Positions 45,991 through 60,417 of a DNA stretch of 64,000 nucleotides are shown piece by piece. A program made the translations under genes and the position numbers. Origin of the DNA: Bdellovibrio sp. ZAP7 (lineage in GTDB: Bacteria > Bdellovibrionota_B > Oligoflexia > Oligoflexales > RGVZ01); assembly GCA_945900755.1 (NCBI GenBank), contig CAMDKS010000005.1, positions 38,522 through 102,521 on the forward strand. Reading direction: 5' to 3'. The notes under the pieces were generated by a model, which had not been told where the DNA came from, did no database searches, and was given only the letters and a program-made list of their open reading frames with translations. Position 1 is the first letter of the stretch. Every line of letters starts with the position of its first letter.

Positions 45991-46248
45991 TTAAGCCTTC
46001 ACGCCTGCTTTTTCATATTTACGTTTGAACTTCTCAATACGGCCAGCAGTGTCCATAACTTTATGCTTGCCAGTAAAAAATGGGTGCGATGCACTTGTGG
46101 TTTCAACAAGTATCATTGGATATTCTTTTCCGTCTTCCCAAGTAATGTTCTCGTTGGTCTTAACAGTCGAACGAGTGAGGAATGCCCAACCGTTTGTTGC
46201 GTCTTTCATGACGACGTGGCGATAGTTTGGGTGGATGTCTTTTTTCAT
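45991..46248 (-). CDS. rpmE2: 50S ribosomal protein L31 type B (no zinc-binding cysteines)
   Basis: [31 protein letters not shown]...[24 protein letters not shown]; no Cys. Confidence 0.93.
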   Translation of the reverse strand: MKKDIHPNYRHVVMKDATNGWAFLTRSTVKTNENITWEDGKEYPMILVETTSASHPFFTGKHKVMDTAGRIEKFKRKYEKAGVKA

Positions 46249-46513
46249 GATTGTAGCTCCCTAATTTCTAACTAATATGTTCTCAAATGATGAAATGCCG
46301 TAAAGGTGCGGCAATTCTTTAAGAATCGAAGATTCGCAATTTAGACAAAAAACCATTGAAATGCAAGTATAAACCACAGATTGCCCGCTCATTCTTAGAG
46401 GGGGGCTTTACTTGGTGTTTTCAATAGGGTATCCTGTTTGCAGGCAATAACAAGCAATTACAATGATTTTGGTCGTTTCTCGAAGGAGAGTGCGGCTAGG
46501 GAGAAACAGTAAC

Positions 46514-46750
46514 ATGAATGAAAAATGCTGCCCGCGTTGTGAACATCAGTCCATCCTCCGGCCTCGAGGCTTCAGCGACCAAGCCACTGCATCCCTCGTC
46601 ACCTGGGGGGAAATGGACAAAAAGGTCGTTGGTCAACCTATTTGCGACGACTGCCATTCCGAGCTACGAGACGCTCTGATCGAGCATCTTCGAGCAAGCA
46701 CTGAAAAAGAGCTGGAAGCTGGGCGCGCTAAGAACAAACGAGCCTCCTAA
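46514..46750 (+). CDS. Small zinc-ribbon protein
   Basis: [12 protein letters not shown]...ICDDCHSEL, two Cys pairs; start chosen at MNEKCC. Confidence 0.6.
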   Translation: MNEKCCPRCEHQSILRPRGFSDQATASLVTWGEMDKKVVGQPICDDCHSELRDALIEHLRASTEKELEAGRAKNKRAS

Positions 46751-48825
46751 ATTCCGGTGATGCGCTTTAAAGTCAACGGAGCAACCTGCTCATAGCTTGC
46801 GAATTTCATAGTAAACGTCGCACGGCCTTGGCTTATAGACCGCAGTTGTGTTGAATAGCCAAACATCTCTGACAACGCCGCATTAGCCTCCACACACTGA
46901 AGGTGGCCCTTCATGGTCACATTATTTACCTGCGCCCTCCTGCTGTTGAGATCGGTGATCACGTTCGACAGGTAATCATCGGGAGCGATCACCTCTAGGG
47001 CCATCACAGGCTCTAGAAGCAGAGGGCTAGCCCCTCGCAGCCCACGCCTAAGCGCCATGCTTGCAGCGACTTTAAAGGCGTTAGGATCGGGAATAGCGGG
47101 ATCAAAGCGTCCATCAACTAGACAAGCTTTAACGCCTACGACCGGAAACCCGGCGATTGGTCCTGCGAGTAGCGATTCCTCAAGACCTTTCTTAACTTGC
47201 TCGACATACATTTTTGGAAGTTTACTTTCCTTAACCTTATTTTCAAACGTGAGGACACTGTCCCGAGTGCTAGGAGAAAATTCGATGGTGACCTGAGCAA
47301 ATTGATTAATGCCTGCCCCTTCCCTACGATGGGTCTCTTCCACCTGACCCTCAGCCGAGATCGTCTCGCGGTAGCTAACTTGCGGCTTACCAACGTTACA
47401 TTCCACCTTGAACTCGCGCTTCAATCGGTCGACAATGATTTCAAGGTGCAATTCGCCCATGCCCGATAGCAACGTCTGCCCTGTCTCCGCATTAAAGCTG
47501 ACTCGAAACGAGGGATCTTCATTTTGAAGGCGATCAAGCGCCTTCTGCAGCTTATCAGAATCAGCAGAACTCTTTACCTCTAGTGCAATTGAAATCACCG
47601 GTTCAGGGAACACAACGCTTTCAAAACGAATCGGGTGTTTATGATCGCAAACAGAGTCGCCGGTCGCAATCAATTTAAATCCTGCAATGGCAACGATTTC
47701 GCCTGCTCCCACTGACTCAAGCTCCTCGCGATCATTGGCCTGCATGCGAAGAATCTTAGCAATTCGTTCACGCTTCAGCGTGCGAGTGTTAAGAACCACA
47801 TCCCCCACTGATATCATGCCGGAATATACGCGAACGTAGGTTAATTGTCCGACGAACGGGTCACTCATAATCTTGAAAGCTAGACCGGAAAAATGATCAT
47901 CTTGGGTGCGTTTACGAGTTAATTTTTTTTCTTCATCTTCAACGTCCATGCCTTCCACACGAGGGAGCTCGATGGGAGAAGGCAAATAGTCAAGCACCGC
48001 ATCCAGTAGTGGCTGCACGCCTTTATTCTTAAATGCACTGCCACAAAACACCGGTACAAATTGGAAGGCAATCGTCGATCGTCGCGCCGCCGCTTTTAAT
48101 TCCGCTTCTGAAATTGGTTGGCCTTCCAAATACTTCTCTGCTAACACGTCATCACAATTGGCAATCTGTTCAATTAAAAAATCGCGAGCGGTTGCGGCCT
48201 CAGCAGCCATGTCAGCGGGGATATTGGTCTCCTCCCACTTCTCACCCTTACAATCACCCACGCCCCATACGAGGGCCTTCATTTTTATGAGATCAATCAC
48301 ACCCGAAAATAAATCTTCCGAACCGATCGGCAATTGAAACGGAACAGGATTGGCGGCCAGGCGTTCGCGAATCGACAATACAGATTTAGTAAAGCTCGCA
48401 CCAACGCGGTCCATTTTATTTATGAAACAAATCCTTGGCACCTTGTATTTATCGGCCTGACGCCAGACTGTTTCCGATTGCGGCTCAACGCCACTGACAC
48501 CGTCAAACACGGCAATCGCGCCGTCCAGCACGCGTAACGAACGCTCAACCTCTATCGTAAAGTCGACGTGACCAGGAGTATCAATGATATTTATTTGATG
48601 GTTCTTCCACGAAGACGTGACGGCCGCAGCAGTAATCGTGATTCCACGCTCCTGCTCTTGCACCATCCAATCTGTAGTGGTGTTCCCTTCATGCACTTCA
48701 CCAACACGGTGAATTTGACCCGTGTAAAATAGAATGCGTTCGGTCGTCGTGGTTTTTCCGGCATCAATATGCGCCATAATTCCGATATTACGAAGATTGG
48801 CTAACTCGGTTGGCTTTAAACTCAT
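46747..48825 (-). CDS. fusA: Elongation factor G
   Basis: [39 protein letters not shown] 48825 with GAGG SD preferred over ORF-track 48942. Confidence 0.96.
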   Translation of the reverse strand: MSLKPTELANLRNIGIMAHIDAGKTTTTERILFYTGQIHRVGEVHEGNTTTDWMVQEQERGITITAAAVTSSWKNHQINIIDTPGHVDFTIEVERSLRVLDGAIAVFDGVSGVEPQSETVWRQADKYKVPRICFINKMDRVGASFTKSVLSIRERLAANPVPFQLPIGSEDLFSGVIDLIKMKALVWGVGDCKGEKWEETNIPADMAAEAATARDFLIEQIANCDDVLAEKYLEGQPISEAELKAAARRSTIAFQFVPVFCGSAFKNKGVQPLLDAVLDYLPSPIELPRVEGMDVEDEEKKLTRKRTQDDHFSGLAFKIMSDPFVGQLTYVRVYSGMISVGDVVLNTRTLKRERIAKILRMQANDREELESVGAGEIVAIAGFKLIATGDSVCDHKHPIRFESVVFPEPVISIALEVKSSADSDKLQKALDRLQNEDPSFRVSFNAETGQTLLSGMGELHLEIIVDRLKREFKVECNVGKPQVSYRETISAEGQVEETHRREGAGINQFAQVTIEFSPSTRDSVLTFENKVKESKLPKMYVEQVKKGLEESLLAGPIAGFPVVGVKACLVDGRFDPAIPDPNAFKVAASMALRRGLRGASPLLLEPVMALEVIAPDDYLSNVITDLNSRRAQVNNVTMKGHLQCVEANAALSEMFGYSTQLRSISQGRATFTMKFASYEQVAPLTLKRITGI

Positions 48826-48959
48826 GGCATTATCCTCAGGAAGATTCACTAGATCATTCAACAGGACCTTAGCAAAATCATGCAAAAAAAGAGACCGATT
48901 CTTTCGAATCGATCCCATTTGAACTAATTGATCTGCAATCAAATACAGCTAAACAAATT

Positions 48960-49451
<492 letters not shown>

Positions 49452-49458
49452 TTACTCC

Positions 49459-49860
49459 TTATTTCTTCTTGGCAACTGGCGCTGCGCCAGCTTTAGGCTT
49501 TTTAGCACCGTATTTCGAACGACCTTTACGACGAGTATTCACGCCTTGGCAATCCAGGGCTCCGCGAATAACGTGGTAACGAACACCCGGCAAATCTTTA
49601 ACTTTGCCACCGCGTACAAGTACGACGGAGTGTTCTTGAAGGTTGTGACCCATGCCACCAATGTAGCTGGATACTTCCATTCCGTTAGTAAGACGAACCC
49701 GCGCTACCTTACGGAGAGCAGAGTTTGGCTTTTTCGGGGTTGTTGTATATACGCGAGTACATACACCACGGCGAAATGGGTTATTGTTTAGCGCCGGAGA
49801 CTTAGACTTGTAAGTTACCTTCTGGCGGCCACGGCTGATTAACTGATTGATCGTAGGCAT
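49459..49860 (-). CDS. rpsL: 30S ribosomal protein S12
   Basis: [44 protein letters not shown]. Confidence 0.97.
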   Translation of the reverse strand: MPTINQLISRGRQKVTYKSKSPALNNNPFRRGVCTRVYTTTPKKPNSALRKVARVRLTNGMEVSSYIGGMGHNLQEHSVVLVRGGKVKDLPGVRYHVIRGALDCQGVNTRRKGRSKYGAKKPKAGAAPVAKKK

Positions 49861-50027
49861 TAATTTCCCTCGTTATATTCAAAACGGACGCTACTCATAG
49901 CAAACCCCAATTCTCCTCGCAACCCCTATTTCACCAAAATGAAGAATTCCTTTGAAATCCTTCCCTTGGCTATTTAGAATGCGGTCAAAACCGGGCCTCC
50001 CTGGCCACAATTTGCGCCCTAATTCTA

Positions 50028-53000
50028 TTACCTTGCAACTGCCTCTTGGCTAACTTCTCTAACAGCACGACCCTTATCAGCAACTGACTTAGATTTGAGG
50101 TCACGGTAGGCTATGGCGCCAGTTCCTGCTGGAATCAAGCGGCCCATAATTACGTTTTCCTTCAATCCTAGCAATTTATCAACACGACTGTTGATGCAAG
50201 CCTCAGTAAGAACCTTTGTGGTCTCTTGGAAAGACGCGGCCGAGATGAAGCTGTCTGTCGACAAGCTGGCTCGGGTGATTCCCAATAACAACGGATCATA
50301 TTTAGCTGGGCGTTGGCCTTCGCTTAACTGAGCATTTGCAGCCTCAACAACCGCAAGATCTACCTGCTCACCGGGCAACATACCACGTACGTCACCGATC
50401 TCAGTAATTCTAACGCGGCGTAGCATCTGACGAACAATCACTTCAATATGCTTCGTGTTAATCTTTACACCTTGTAAACGATAAACGTCGAGAACTTCAT
50501 CCACCAAGAAGCGAGAAAGAGCGACTCGTCCAAGAACTTCCAAAATCTCATGTGGATTTTGGGATCCATTAACTAGTGCATCTCCCTTACGAACGTAGTC
50601 GCCTTCCGCGACGATAATATGCTTGCCCTTTGGCACAGCGATATCTTTACCGAACTTGTCATCTTCGCCTTTCATCTCAGTATCAGAGACGCCGTCTGCA
50701 TCTGTGATTTTGATAGTACGCTTGCCCTTAACGTCACTCGGGAATGAAATAACTCCCTCACGATGTGCCATGATCGACATTTCTTTAGGCTTACGAGCTT
50801 CAAAGAGTTCAGCAACGCGTGGAAGACCACCCGTAATATCCTTTGTTTTCTGAGCTTCCCGAGGGATTTTTCCGATGAAGTCACCGGCCAAAATGGGAGC
50901 GCCGTCATCTACATAGATGGTTGTGCCAACAGGAAGAGGATACCGCTTACCAGCCACTTCAATGGCAGGCTTGTTAGTAGAGCCCTTAGAGTCAACAACG
51001 GTCTTCCGGTTAATACCAGTCAACTCATCGGCCTTCTGCTCAATCGAAATTCCATCGATTAGGTCAATGTATTTCGCTGGACCAGAAACTTCAGAAATGA
51101 TCGGCTGGGAGAACGGGTCCCATTCGCTTAGTGTTTGGCCTGCAGCAATAACTGCACCCTCTTTAACTTTGATGAACGAACCAAAGTTAATCGGGTAAGT
51201 CTCCTTGATGTGGCCGGCGTCGTCCACAATCGAGACTTCACCCGCCCGGCTAACAACCACAGAAATGCCATCACGATTTGTAACTGTACGAATATTCTGA
51301 AATTTAACTTTTCCAGAGAACTTAGCTTCAATCATATTCTGAGTCATTTTACCGGAGAACGTACCACCAAAGTGGAATGTTCGCATCGTAAGCTGAGTTC
51401 CTGGCTCACCGATAGACTGTGCTGCGATAACTCCAACCGCCTCACCAACGTTTACCAATTTACCAGTTGCCAAGTCGCGACCGTAACACTTAGCACAGTT
51501 ACCACGAGCCGATTGACACGTCAGAACCGAGCGAATCATAACAAGTTCAACACCAGCAGTATCGATTGATTTGCATAGCTCTTCAGTAAACAATTCGCCA
51601 GATTTAACCAGCACATTTCCAGAAACTGGGTCGTTCACATCCTCAAGTGCCACGCGCCCAAGAACACGCTCACTTAGTTTTTCTTTAACTTCCACGCCCT
51701 CACGAAGGTGACCCATTGGGATACCTTCTTTGGCTCCGCAATCAAGCTCGCCAACGATAGAATCCTGCGCTACGTCAACAAGACGACGAGTTAGGTATCC
51801 AGAAGAAGCGGTTTTCAGCGCGGTATCGGCGAGGCCTTTACGAGCACCGTGAGTAGACGTAAAGTATTCAAGTACGGTCAGACCTTCACGGAAGTTCGAC
51901 GTAATCGGCGTCTCAATAATCCGGCCATTCGGCTTCGCCATCAGACCGCGCATACCAGCCAACTGACGAATCTGCTGAGCAGATCCCCGGGCTCCAGAAT
52001 CAGCCATCATGTAAATCGAGTTGGTGGAGTTCACTGTTTGCGAAACACCTTTGTGGTCATTTCGTTTCATGAACTTAATGTTGTTAAACATCTCGTCCGC
52101 AATGTCATCCGTAACCTTGGCCCAAATATCAATAACTTTGTTATAGCGCTCACCGTCGGAAAGAAGACCTTCAGAGTATTGCTCTTTAACTTTTTTAACT
52201 TCGCCGTAAGCAGAATCAAGCATCTGCTTCTTACGAGGCGCAACGACCATGTCGCCGATAGAAATGGAAAGACCGGCTTTTGTCGAATAACGGTAGCCCA
52301 TGCTACGAAGTTTATCGGCAAGTAGAACTGTCGCTTTTGGTCCACAGATATGGAACGCATCATCAACCAGTTTACCAAGGTCTTTTTTGCCGAGAGTTTT
52401 ATTGATGGCACTAAAATCAATCGCTTCAGGAAGCACTTCGCGAAGAATGACTCGGCCTGCTGTGGTTTCCCAACGCTTGCCCTCAATACGAACAGTGATC
52501 GGCGCTTGGAGGTCGATCTGATCATGGTCGTACGCTGCGCGAACTTCGTCAATAGAACCAAACACTTTACCAGCACCACGAGCGCCAATATCGTCTTTAG
52601 TCATGTAGTAAATACCGAGGACGATATCCTGCGTAGGTACGATGACAGGGGATCCAGACGCTGGCGACAAAATGTTATTTGTCGACATCATGAGGACACG
52701 AGCTTCCATTTGCGATTCCACAGACAATGGAACGTGAACAGCCATCTGGTCACCGTCAAAGTCAGCGTTGAAGGCAAAACATACGAGCGGGTGAAGCTGA
52801 ATCGCTTTACCTTCGATTAGAACTGGTTCGAACGCCTGGATACCAAGACGGTGAAGTGTTGGCGCTCGGTTCAATAGAACCGGGTGCTCTTTGGTCACTT
52901 CTTCCAAACAATCCCAAACTTCAGGACGTTCTTTTTCAACCAATTTCTTTGCAGATTTGATGGTCGAAACAATTCCATGCTCTTCTAGTTTATTATAGAG

Positions 53001-54236
53001 GAAAGGCTTAAAGAGCTCGATCGCCATTTTCTTTGGAAGACCGCACTGGTGCAAACGAAGATCTGGTCCGACGACAATAACTGAACGTCCAGAGTAATCG
53101 ACTCGTTTACCAAGTAAGTTTTGGCGGAAACGGCCTTGCTTACCTTTTAGCATTCCAGAGAGAGAACGAAGAGGACGCTTATTTGGGCCTGTGAAAACTT
53201 TTCCACGACGACCGTTATCAAACAATGCATCTACAGATTCTTGAAGCATGCGCTTTTCGTTACGAACGATAATCTCAGGAGCATTTAGCTCTTGAAGACG
53301 AAGTAGACGGTTATTTCGGTTGATGACGCGACGATACAGATCGTTAAGATCCGACGTTGCAAATCGTCCGCCTTCTAGGGGCACAAGCGGGCGCAGGTCG
53401 GGTGGAAGAACCGGAATAACTCTCAGCATCATCCATTCTGGCTTAGCGCAAAACTCGCCATTCTCATCCGTCTGGTTAAAGGCCTCAACAACCTTCAAAC
53501 GACGTTGAAGTTTTTTCTTGCCGGCTTCAGACGAAATCACTTCGAGATCTTTACGAAGCGCATCTGCGAGTTCTTCGACCCGAACTTCACGAGCGACAGC
53601 TTTTTCTTCGCCTGTAACTTTTACAGGAGTATAATTTAGCTTTTCGAGGAGGCAATGCAACGCCTCAGCGCCAACACCAGTCTTGAACGTGTTGTTTTGA
53701 AACTTCTTATTCATCTCATCAAGCTCATCTTCGTTGATGACGCTTCCAATTTTTTTCTTGAGCTCTTTGTCAGCCAAGATCTCCTCAGAAGCCTCAAGTA
53801 GAACGTAAGACTCACTGTAAAGAATACGCTCGACATCCTTCAAAGCGATGTCAAGAATAGCACCAATACGCGACGGCAATGATTTTAGAAACCAAATATG
53901 CGCCACTGGTGTTGCAAGGTTGATGTGACCAAGGCGCTCGCGACGCACTTTAGAATGAATAACTTCTACGCCGCACTTATCGCATACGATACCGCGGTGC
54001 TTCATGCGCTTATACTTGCCGCAAATACACTCGAAGTCACGAACTGGTCCAAAGATCTTTGCGCAAAATAGGCCATCACGCTCAGGCTTGAATGTACGGT
54101 AATTGATGGTCTCAGGCTTCTTGACTTCACCGAAGGACCAGCTGCGGATCTTCTCTGGCGATGCAAGTGAGATTTTGATCGCACTGAAATTCAGCGGATC
54201 GTTTGGCTTATCGTAAAAATTAATTAAATCCTTCAA
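50028..54236 (-). CDS. rpoC: RNA polymerase beta' subunit
   Basis: [37 protein letters not shown]. Confidence 0.98.
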   Translation of the reverse strand: MKDLINFYDKPNDPLNFSAIKISLASPEKIRSWSFGEVKKPETINYRTFKPERDGLFCAKIFGPVRDFECICGKYKRMKHRGIVCDKCGVEVIHSKVRRERLGHINLATPVAHIWFLKSLPSRIGAILDIALKDVERILYSESYVLLEASEEILADKELKKKIGSVINEDELDEMNKKFQNNTFKTGVGAEALHCLLEKLNYTPVKVTGEEKAVAREVRVEELADALRKDLEVISSEAGKKKLQRRLKVVEAFNQTDENGEFCAKPEWMMLRVIPVLPPDLRPLVPLEGGRFATSDLNDLYRRVINRNNRLLRLQELNAPEIIVRNEKRMLQESVDALFDNGRRGKVFTGPNKRPLRSLSGMLKGKQGRFRQNLLGKRVDYSGRSVIVVGPDLRLHQCGLPKKMAIELFKPFLYNKLEEHGIVSTIKSAKKLVEKERPEVWDCLEEVTKEHPVLLNRAPTLHRLGIQAFEPVLIEGKAIQLHPLVCFAFNADFDGDQMAVHVPLSVESQMEARVLMMSTNNILSPASGSPVIVPTQDIVLGIYYMTKDDIGARGAGKVFGSIDEVRAAYDHDQIDLQAPITVRIEGKRWETTAGRVILREVLPEAIDFSAINKTLGKKDLGKLVDDAFHICGPKATVLLADKLRSMGYRYSTKAGLSISIGDMVVAPRKKQMLDSAYGEVKKVKEQYSEGLLSDGERYNKVIDIWAKVTDDIADEMFNNIKFMKRNDHKGVSQTVNSTNSIYMMADSGARGSAQQIRQLAGMRGLMAKPNGRIIETPITSNFREGLTVLEYFTSTHGARKGLADTALKTASSGYLTRRLVDVAQDSIVGELDCGAKEGIPMGHLREGVEVKEKLSERVLGRVALEDVNDPVSGNVLVKSGELFTEELCKSIDTAGVELVMIRSVLTCQSARGNCAKCYGRDLATGKLVNVGEAVGVIAAQSIGEPGTQLTMRTFHFGGTFSGKMTQNMIEAKFSGKVKFQNIRTVTNRDGISVVVSRAGEVSIVDDAGHIKETYPINFGSFIKVKEGAVIAAGQTLSEWDPFSQPIISEVSGPAKYIDLIDGISIEQKADELTGINRKTVVDSKGSTNKPAIEVAGKRYPLPVGTTIYVDDGAPILAGDFIGKIPREAQKTKDITGGLPRVAELFEARKPKEMSIMAHREGVISFPSDVKGKRTIKITDADGVSDTEMKGEDDKFGKDIAVPKGKHIIVAEGDYVRKGDALVNGSQNPHEILEVLGRVALSRFLVDEVLDVYRLQGVKINTKHIEVIVRQMLRRVRITEIGDVRGMLPGEQVDLAVVEAANAQLSEGQRPAKYDPLLLGITRASLSTDSFISAASFQETTKVLTEACINSRVDKLLGLKENVIMGRLIPAGTGAIAYRDLKSKSVADKGRAVREVSQEAVAR

Positions 54237-54332
54237 GATAGACTCCCTTATTCAGGTATAGGATTCAGCAACAAAAACTCAATTTCAAGCTGTCAAAACG
54301 GAACAAATACGGATCATAAACTGAAAAGATAT

Positions 54333-54356
54333 GGACGACCCGTCACCGGGCCATCC
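54333..54356 (-). other. Hairpin with GTGA tetraloop in the rpoB-rpoC spacer
   Basis: Minus strand ggatggcccg-gtga-cgggtcgtcc, 10 pairs with two G-U. Confidence 0.6.
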
Positions 54357-54368
54357 ACATTACAAATA

Positions 54369-57300
54369 TCAACTTGGATTTGCATCCACAGTAATTTCCT
54401 GACCGTCTTTACGGAGCAGGTTTACGTCAAGAGCCAAGGACTTTAATTCCTGGACCAATACATTGAATGACTCAGGAAGTCCTGGGGTCATCATATTATT
54501 ACCCTTAACAATCGACTCATACATGCGAGTACGTCCTGAGACGTCATCGGATTTAACGGTAAGGAACTCTTGAAGCGTATAAGCAGCGCCGTACGCCTCC
54601 ATGGCCCAAACTTCCATCTCTCCAAGTCGCTGTCCACCGAATTGTGCCTTGCCGCCTAGGGGCTGCTGGGTCACCATAGAGTAAGGACCAATGGAACGAG
54701 CATGAATTTTCTCATCAACCAAGTGGTGAAGTTTAAGAACATACATCACGCCAACAGTTACTTTGTTGTCGAACTTGTTGCCTGTACGTCCATCAAACAA
54801 TTCAACCTGACCACTAGGATCCAAGTCTGCAAGCTCAAGAGCAGCACGAATCTCTGGCTCTGCCACACCGTCAAATACTGGGTTAGCGAAATGAACGCCA
54901 TCCTTGAATTTACGGATAAAGCCTTTTAGATCATCGTCAGAGGCGGTCGTAATAAACTTACGAGTCTCAGCATCCTGTGCTTCGTCTTTCCAAACCTGCA
55001 ACGCCAACTTCTCTAAAGCAGGACGATTAAAGTTCTCTTCGATGTAGCGATTAAGCTTCTCTCCAAGTCCTTTTGCTGCCCAACCAAGGTGAGTTTCAAG
55101 AATCTGGCCGACGTTCATACGACTTGGAACACCAAGAGGGTTAAGGACGACGTCAACAGGGCGACCGCTACTTAGGAATGGCATATCTTCTTCTGGAAGA
55201 ATACGAGACACCACACCTTTGTTACCGTGACGACCAGCCATCTTGTCGCCAACTTGAAGCTTCCGCTTAATCGCAACATAGATCTTGACCATTTTAATGA
55301 CGCCAGGAGGAAGCTCGTCCCCCTTTTTAATTTTCTTAACCTTCTCATCTGTGAAGTAACGCTCAATATTAATTTTGTCGCGTAGACTGTCGAGGGCTTT
55401 TTTGAGCTCGCTATTTTTAGCTGAATCTTTAAGGGAAAGCTGTTCCCAATTCGAACTATCTAATGCGAGAACCATTTCGCGTTCAAGCTTCGTGCCTTTC
55501 GCTACAACCACTTCACCATTTTTGTCTTTAATGTCTACGGCAGTTACGTCGCCAGCAGCAATTCGAACAAATTTTGACAAAGCTGAATCGCGGTAAATCG
55601 CAATGGTATCGGCTTCATCCTTCTTGATACGGATAACTTCTTGCTCTTCAATTTGCTGACTGCGAACATCGCGGTCTGCGCCCTGACGAGAGAATACTTT
55701 TCCACCAATAACGGTTCCGGCAACTCCTGGAGGTACACGCAAGGACGTATCACGAACGTCGCCAGCTTTCTCACCAAAGATCGCCCGAAGAAGTTTTTCT
55801 TCGGGTGTTAATTGAGTCTCACCCTTTGGAGTGATCTTGCCTGCAAGAATATCCCCAGATTTCACTTCTGCACCGACTCGAATAATTCCAGCTTCGTCAA
55901 GGTTACGAAGTGCCTCTTCCCCAACATTCGGAATATCAGCCGTGATTTCTTCTTGGCCAAGTTTCGTGTCGCGAGAAATACACTCAAACTCTTGGATATG
56001 AACCGAGGTAAATAGATCCTCTTTAACAACGCGTTCAGAGATAAGAATTGAATCCTCGAAGTTGTAACCGTTCCATGGCATGAACGCCACGACCACGTTT
56101 TGACCAAGAGCCAATTCGCCCATTTCCGTTGCAAATCCATCGGCAATAATATCGTTCTGCGTAACCATCTCGCCCTTACGGACAATTGGCTTCTGGTTGA
56201 TACAGGTATCAACGTTTGAACGTTTATACTTTTGGAGCTTGTAAATATCGACGTCGGTACCGACTTCGGTAGGACTGTTGTCTTTTTCAGAACTCTTAAT
56301 TACAATTCGCTCTGCATCCACGAATACGACTTCGCCATTACGACGTGCGACAACGGTAGCTCCAGAGTCACGCGCAACAACCCGCTCAAGGCCAGTACCG
56401 ATAAGCGGCGCAGACGTTCTGACTAGCGGCACTGCTTGGCGCTGCATGTTCGAACCCATCAAGGCTCTGTTAGCATCATCGTTTTGAAGGAAAGGAATCA
56501 AGGATGCGGCGATAGAAACCAACTGGTTTGTAGCAACGTCCATCAAATCCACTTCAGAAAAACGGACCATCTCAGAGTCACCGCGGCGACGTGCGCCGAC
56601 TAGATCTTCCGATTTGTGTGAATTGTCTCTAAGAGCCAAAGCAATTACGTGGTCTTTTTGCTCATCACGAGCGCCGTACCAGCTAACTTTACCGTCAGCA
56701 ACATTCTTATATGGGGTTTCGATAAATCCATACTCGTTCACTTTAGCGTAAGACGCCAAGCTTGCGATTAGACCAATGTTCGGTCCCTCTGGAGTCTCAA
56801 CCGGACAAACGCGGCCGTAGTGAGTGGCATGAACGTCACGGACTTCGAATCCAGCACGGTCACGATTCAAACCGCCGGGCCCAAGGGCTGAAAGACGACG
56901 CTTGTGAGTAATTTCCGAAAGTGGGTTCGTCTGATCCATAAACTGGCTCAGCTGACTTGATCCAAAAAACTCTTTAACAACAGCCGATGCCGGCTTGTTG
57001 TTGATAAAGTCTGTAGGAAGCAAGGTCTCAACATCTTGCAATTGAAGACGCTCACGAATGGCTCGTTCAATTCGAAGAAGACCGATTCGGTATTGATTTT
57101 CTAACAACTCGCCAACCGCACGAACGCGACGGTTACCAAGGTGATCAATATCATCACGATCGCCTTCACCATTTTTTAGCTTAATCAGGTATTTCACCGT
57201 CTCAAGAATGTCTTCTTTGGTTAGAGTGCGATGCTCACGATCAACAGACAAGCCAAGACGTTCGTTCAATTTAATACGTCCAACGATACTCAAATCATAA

Positions 57301-58493
57301 CGATCCGCATCAAAGAACAATTTGTTAAACAAGTCATTAGCGGAGTCAATCGTCGGAGGATCTCCTGGGCGCATACGCTTATAGACTTCGATAACCGCTT
57401 GATCGCGACTCTCGGTCTTATCCGTAGTCAACGTATTTCGGAACGATGCGTCCGCATTTACATTGTCAATGAATAGGACCTGGAAATCAGTGATTCCACT
57501 GGTTAATAGAGCCTCAAGCTCCGCTTGGTTAATCTCGGCGTTCAGCCGAACAACGATCTCACCGTTTTTGTCTTTAATATCGGTAGCAGAAATTTTGCCC
57601 TGGATGTCAGCGGCTTGAATTTGCTGGTACTCAACTTTTGCAAGCTGCATTTTGCGGATGGCGCCGATCGCAATACGACGACCTGCCTTACAAAATACTT
57701 CTCCAGTTTTAGGATCGATGATATCGAAACTAGCTTTTTGGCCTTTAAGAAGCTCAAAGTCCATTAGTTTTTCATATTTACCGTCTTTGTATCGAATCGT
57801 TTCACGCTTGTAGAACTGATCAAGCAAATCAGCATCGGTATAGCCAAGAGCTTTAAGCAGAACTGTTGCGTGAAGTTTACGACGACGATCGACGCGAACA
57901 TGAAGAATATCTTTGGAGTCAAATTCAAAGTCTAACCAGCTTCCGCGGTAAGGAATAATACGCGCAGAGAAGATTGGTGGCTTTGAAGATGTATCACCAT
58001 CTTTTTTGTCGTGGTCGAAAAACACACCGGCTGAACGATGCAGCTGGGAGACGATAACACGCTCAGTACCATTAATAATAAAGGTACCATCAGCCGTCAT
58101 AAGAGGAATCTCACCGAAGTAAACCTCCTGCTCTTTCACGTCTTTGATGGACTTTACTTCCTTGTCCCAGATGACAAGGCGAATCACGACGCGAAGCGGT
58201 GCAGCATAGCTCATGCCACGCTGACGACACTCGTCTACGGTATATTTTGGCTCTTCAAAATGATAGCTTTCGAACTCAACTGAGGCCGTATCATTTGTAT
58301 CTTTGATTGGAAATATAGACTTGAATACAGCCTGTATACCTATTGTCTTACGCTTTGACGGCTCGACATCGGCTTGGAGAAATAGCGCATAGCTACTTCG
58401 TTGAATCTCGATCAGATAAGGGATCGCGACTACAGGTGGAACTTTTGCAAAGCTTTTGCGGGGGCGATTGTAGCTTGATGCTAAGGAGGTCAT
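54369..58493 (-). CDS. rpoB: RNA polymerase beta subunit
   Basis: [32 protein letters not shown]; start probably MTSLASSYN at 58493. Confidence 0.97.
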   Translation of the reverse strand: MTSLASSYNRPRKSFAKVPPVVAIPYLIEIQRSSYALFLQADVEPSKRKTIGIQAVFKSIFPIKDTNDTASVEFESYHFEEPKYTVDECRQRGMSYAAPLRVVIRLVIWDKEVKSIKDVKEQEVYFGEIPLMTADGTFIINGTERVIVSQLHRSAGVFFDHDKKDGDTSSKPPIFSARIIPYRGSWLDFEFDSKDILHVRVDRRRKLHATVLLKALGYTDADLLDQFYKRETIRYKDGKYEKLMDFELLKGQKASFDIIDPKTGEVFCKAGRRIAIGAIRKMQLAKVEYQQIQAADIQGKISATDIKDKNGEIVVRLNAEINQAELEALLTSGITDFQVLFIDNVNADASFRNTLTTDKTESRDQAVIEVYKRMRPGDPPTIDSANDLFNKLFFDADRYDLSIVGRIKLNERLGLSVDREHRTLTKEDILETVKYLIKLKNGEGDRDDIDHLGNRRVRAVGELLENQYRIGLLRIERAIRERLQLQDVETLLPTDFINNKPASAVVKEFFGSSQLSQFMDQTNPLSEITHKRRLSALGPGGLNRDRAGFEVRDVHATHYGRVCPVETPEGPNIGLIASLASYAKVNEYGFIETPYKNVADGKVSWYGARDEQKDHVIALALRDNSHKSEDLVGARRRGDSEMVRFSEVDLMDVATNQLVSIAASLIPFLQNDDANRALMGSNMQRQAVPLVRTSAPLIGTGLERVVARDSGATVVARRNGEVVFVDAERIVIKSSEKDNSPTEVGTDVDIYKLQKYKRSNVDTCINQKPIVRKGEMVTQNDIIADGFATEMGELALGQNVVVAFMPWNGYNFEDSILISERVVKEDLFTSVHIQEFECISRDTKLGQEEITADIPNVGEEALRNLDEAGIIRVGAEVKSGDILAGKITPKGETQLTPEEKLLRAIFGEKAGDVRDTSLRVPPGVAGTVIGGKVFSRQGADRDVRSQQIEEQEVIRIKKDEADTIAIYRDSALSKFVRIAAGDVTAVDIKDKNGEVVVAKGTKLEREMVLALDSSNWEQLSLKDSAKNSELKKALDSLRDKINIERYFTDEKVKKIKKGDELPPGVIKMVKIYVAIKRKLQVGDKMAGRHGNKGVVSRILPEEDMPFLSSGRPVDVVLNPLGVPSRMNVGQILETHLGWAAKGLGEKLNRYIEENFNRPALEKLALQVWKDEAQDAETRKFITTASDDDLKGFIRKFKDGVHFANPVFDGVAEPEIRAALELADLDPSGQVELFDGRTGNKFDNKVTVGVMYVLKLHHLVDEKIHARSIGPYSMVTQQPLGGKAQFGGQRLGEMEVWAMEAYGAAYTLQEFLTVKSDDVSGRTRMYESIVKGNNMMTPGLPESFNVLVQELKSLALDVNLLRKDGQEITVDANPS

Positions 58494-58590
58494 GAAATTC
58501 TCCCGAATTATTGGCACGTAATGGACCGAGTTACATCATTAAAAACAGACTATGCGCCGGCATAACCTATCTAAAAATAACAGGCACTGC

Positions 58591-58620
58591 CAGCTCGGAA
58601 GTGTGACCACTCCCGAGCTG
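58591..58620 (-). other. Hairpin in the rplL-rpoB spacer, candidate attenuator or processing site
   Basis: cagctcgg-a-agtg-tgac-cact-c-ccgagctg; no adjacent T-run. Confidence 0.6.
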
Positions 58621-58646
58621 ACCATATAGACCCCAACAAGTAATAA

Positions 58647-59021
58647 TTACTTGACAGTGACTTTTGCACCGGCAGCTTCAAGTGCCTTTTTGATTTTCTC
58701 AGACTCTTCTTTGTTCACAGCTTCTTTAACTGCTTTTGGAGCGCCTTCAACTAGGTCTTTTGCCTCTTTAAGGCCAAGTCCTGTGATTCCACGAACTTCT
58801 TTAATGACGTTGATTTTGTTTGGGCCAGCATCCATTAGCATAACTGTGAATTCTGTTTGCTCTTCAGCAGCAGGTCCAGCAGCAGCAGCAGGTCCAGCAG
58901 CAGCTGCAGGAGCAGCAGCGCTTACGCCAAATTTAATTTCTAGTTCTTTTACAAGGCCAGCGGCCTCGAGAAGAGTCATATTTTCTAGGAACTGGACGAC
59001 TTGATCTTTAGTAACTGACAT
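58647..59021 (-). CDS. rplL: 50S ribosomal protein L7/L12
   Basis: VILM-type C-terminus: [43 protein letters not shown]. Confidence 0.97.
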   Translation of the reverse strand: MSVTKDQVVQFLENMTLLEAAGLVKELEIKFGVSAAAPAAAAGPAAAAGPAAEEQTEFTVMLMDAGPNKINVIKEVRGITGLGLKEAKDLVEGAPKAVKEAVNKEESEKIKKALEAAGAKVTVK

Positions 59022-59077
59022 GGTGTTTCTCCGAGTTTTTGTTTTATGCCAACTCTCGCTGACACAAAAATTGGTTG

Positions 59078-59599
59078 TTATTTCTTAGCTTCTTTAATTT
59101 GATTGATAACCTGAACAAGGCTTCTAGGCACCGCGTTGATGATCCCGAGGATCCCACGGTGAGGAGAAACCAATAGCCCCACAATTTGACCAAGCAGAAC
59201 TTCTCGGCTTGGGAGGGCGGCGATAGCCTTAACCTCTGCAGCGGAAATTCCCTTGGAGTCCATGACGCCAGCAGTAATTTTAAAAAGCTCGTTGGCCTTC
59301 TCAAAATCAGTTAACGCTTTAGCGCCTGCTGCGGCATCGCCATAAAGAAACGCAATACCGACTGGGCCCTTAAGGCTAGCGGCAAGGTCTTTAGCGTTCT
59401 CGGCTTTACCAAGAACTGCTTTTTTGGCGACACGATTTTTAATAACTCTGAATTCGCCATTAACTTTCTTAAGCGCCTTACGGAGCTCAGTTAAGCTAGC
59501 AACAGTCAAACCGCGAAATTCCGCGATGATTGCTGCGTTGACTCCTTCAAACCGGCCTTCCGCTACGACACGGAGAGCATTCTTACCTTTTCTATCCAT
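59078..59599 (-). CDS. rplJ: 50S ribosomal protein L10
   Basis: [40 protein letters not shown]. Confidence 0.95.
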   Translation of the reverse strand: MDRKGKNALRVVAEGRFEGVNAAIIAEFRGLTVASLTELRKALKKVNGEFRVIKNRVAKKAVLGKAENAKDLAASLKGPVGIAFLYGDAAAGAKALTDFEKANELFKITAGVMDSKGISAAEVKAIAALPSREVLLGQIVGLLVSPHRGILGIINAVPRSLVQVINQIKEAKK

Positions 59600-59641
59600 T
59601 GCTGTGTCCCTCTCTAAATATCAGCATGTTGTTGCGGAGGC

Positions 59642-60334
59642 TTACGCCCTAAATGGTGAGGCGTCGACTTTGACGCTAGGACTCATCGTTGCAGACATGC
59701 TGACTTTCTTAAGATAGGTGCCTTTTGCTGACGCTGGCTTGGCGCGAGCGATCGCTTCAAGCACGGCGCGAGCATTTCCAGCAAGCTTCTCAGCTGAGAA
59801 ACTTACCTTGCCAACTGGTGCATGTATAATACCGGCTTTGTCCACGCGGAATTCTACACGACCTGCCTTAAGTTCATTAATTGCCTTAACGACATCCATC
59901 GTTACCGTTCCGAGCTTTGGATTCGGCATTAGTCCGCGAGGGCCAAGTACACGACCAAGTTTACCAACAACGCCCATCATGTCAGGGGTTGCAATAACTT
60001 GATCGAAATCGAGCCATCCGCCGCTTATGCGAGTTCCAAGGTCGTCACCGCCAACAGCTTCAACACCAGCAGCCGTTGCTGCAGCCGCTGCGTCGCCTTT
60101 AGCGAACACAACGATACGGACAACCTTGCCGAGACCATGAGGCAGAGGAACCGCGCCACGGACGTTTTGGTCCGCCTGACGAGGGTCTACACCAAGATTT
60201 ACAGCGAGATCTACCGTGGAGTCGAATTTTGTATAGCTGGCTTCCTTGATCAGTTTGGTCGCATCTTCTAGTGAGTAGGATGTATTCCTATCCACCTTGG
60301 TAAGCGCCGCCTTATACTTTTTGCCACGAGCCAT
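59642..60334 (-). CDS. rplA: 50S ribosomal protein L1
   Basis: [33 protein letters not shown]. Confidence 0.97.
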   Translation of the reverse strand: MARGKKYKAALTKVDRNTSYSLEDATKLIKEASYTKFDSTVDLAVNLGVDPRQADQNVRGAVPLPHGLGKVVRIVVFAKGDAAAAATAAGVEAVGGDDLGTRISGGWLDFDQVIATPDMMGVVGKLGRVLGPRGLMPNPKLGTVTMDVVKAINELKAGRVEFRVDKAGIIHAPVGKVSFSAEKLAGNARAVLEAIARAKPASAKGTYLKKVSMSATMSPSVKVDASPFRA

Positions 60335-60417
60335 TTCTTTTCTCCGTAGTACAATCGAACGAATGAACGTTCTCCTACACGTTCACCCCTAACCACCATG
60401 GCCAGGGTAGAACAAAA

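Noticed and set aside
51849-52325. 158-aa plus-strand ORF and similar ones within rpoB/rpoC
   Set aside because: Antisense to strongly conserved rpoC; composition typical of shadow frames
56880-57000. Possible rifampicin-resistance change in rpoB
   Set aside because: The cluster [32 protein letters not shown] keeps the residues most often linked to resistance; the T for N is ordinary variation
58651-59004. 117-aa plus-strand ORF
   Set aside because: Antisense shadow of rplL, including its Ala-rich hinge
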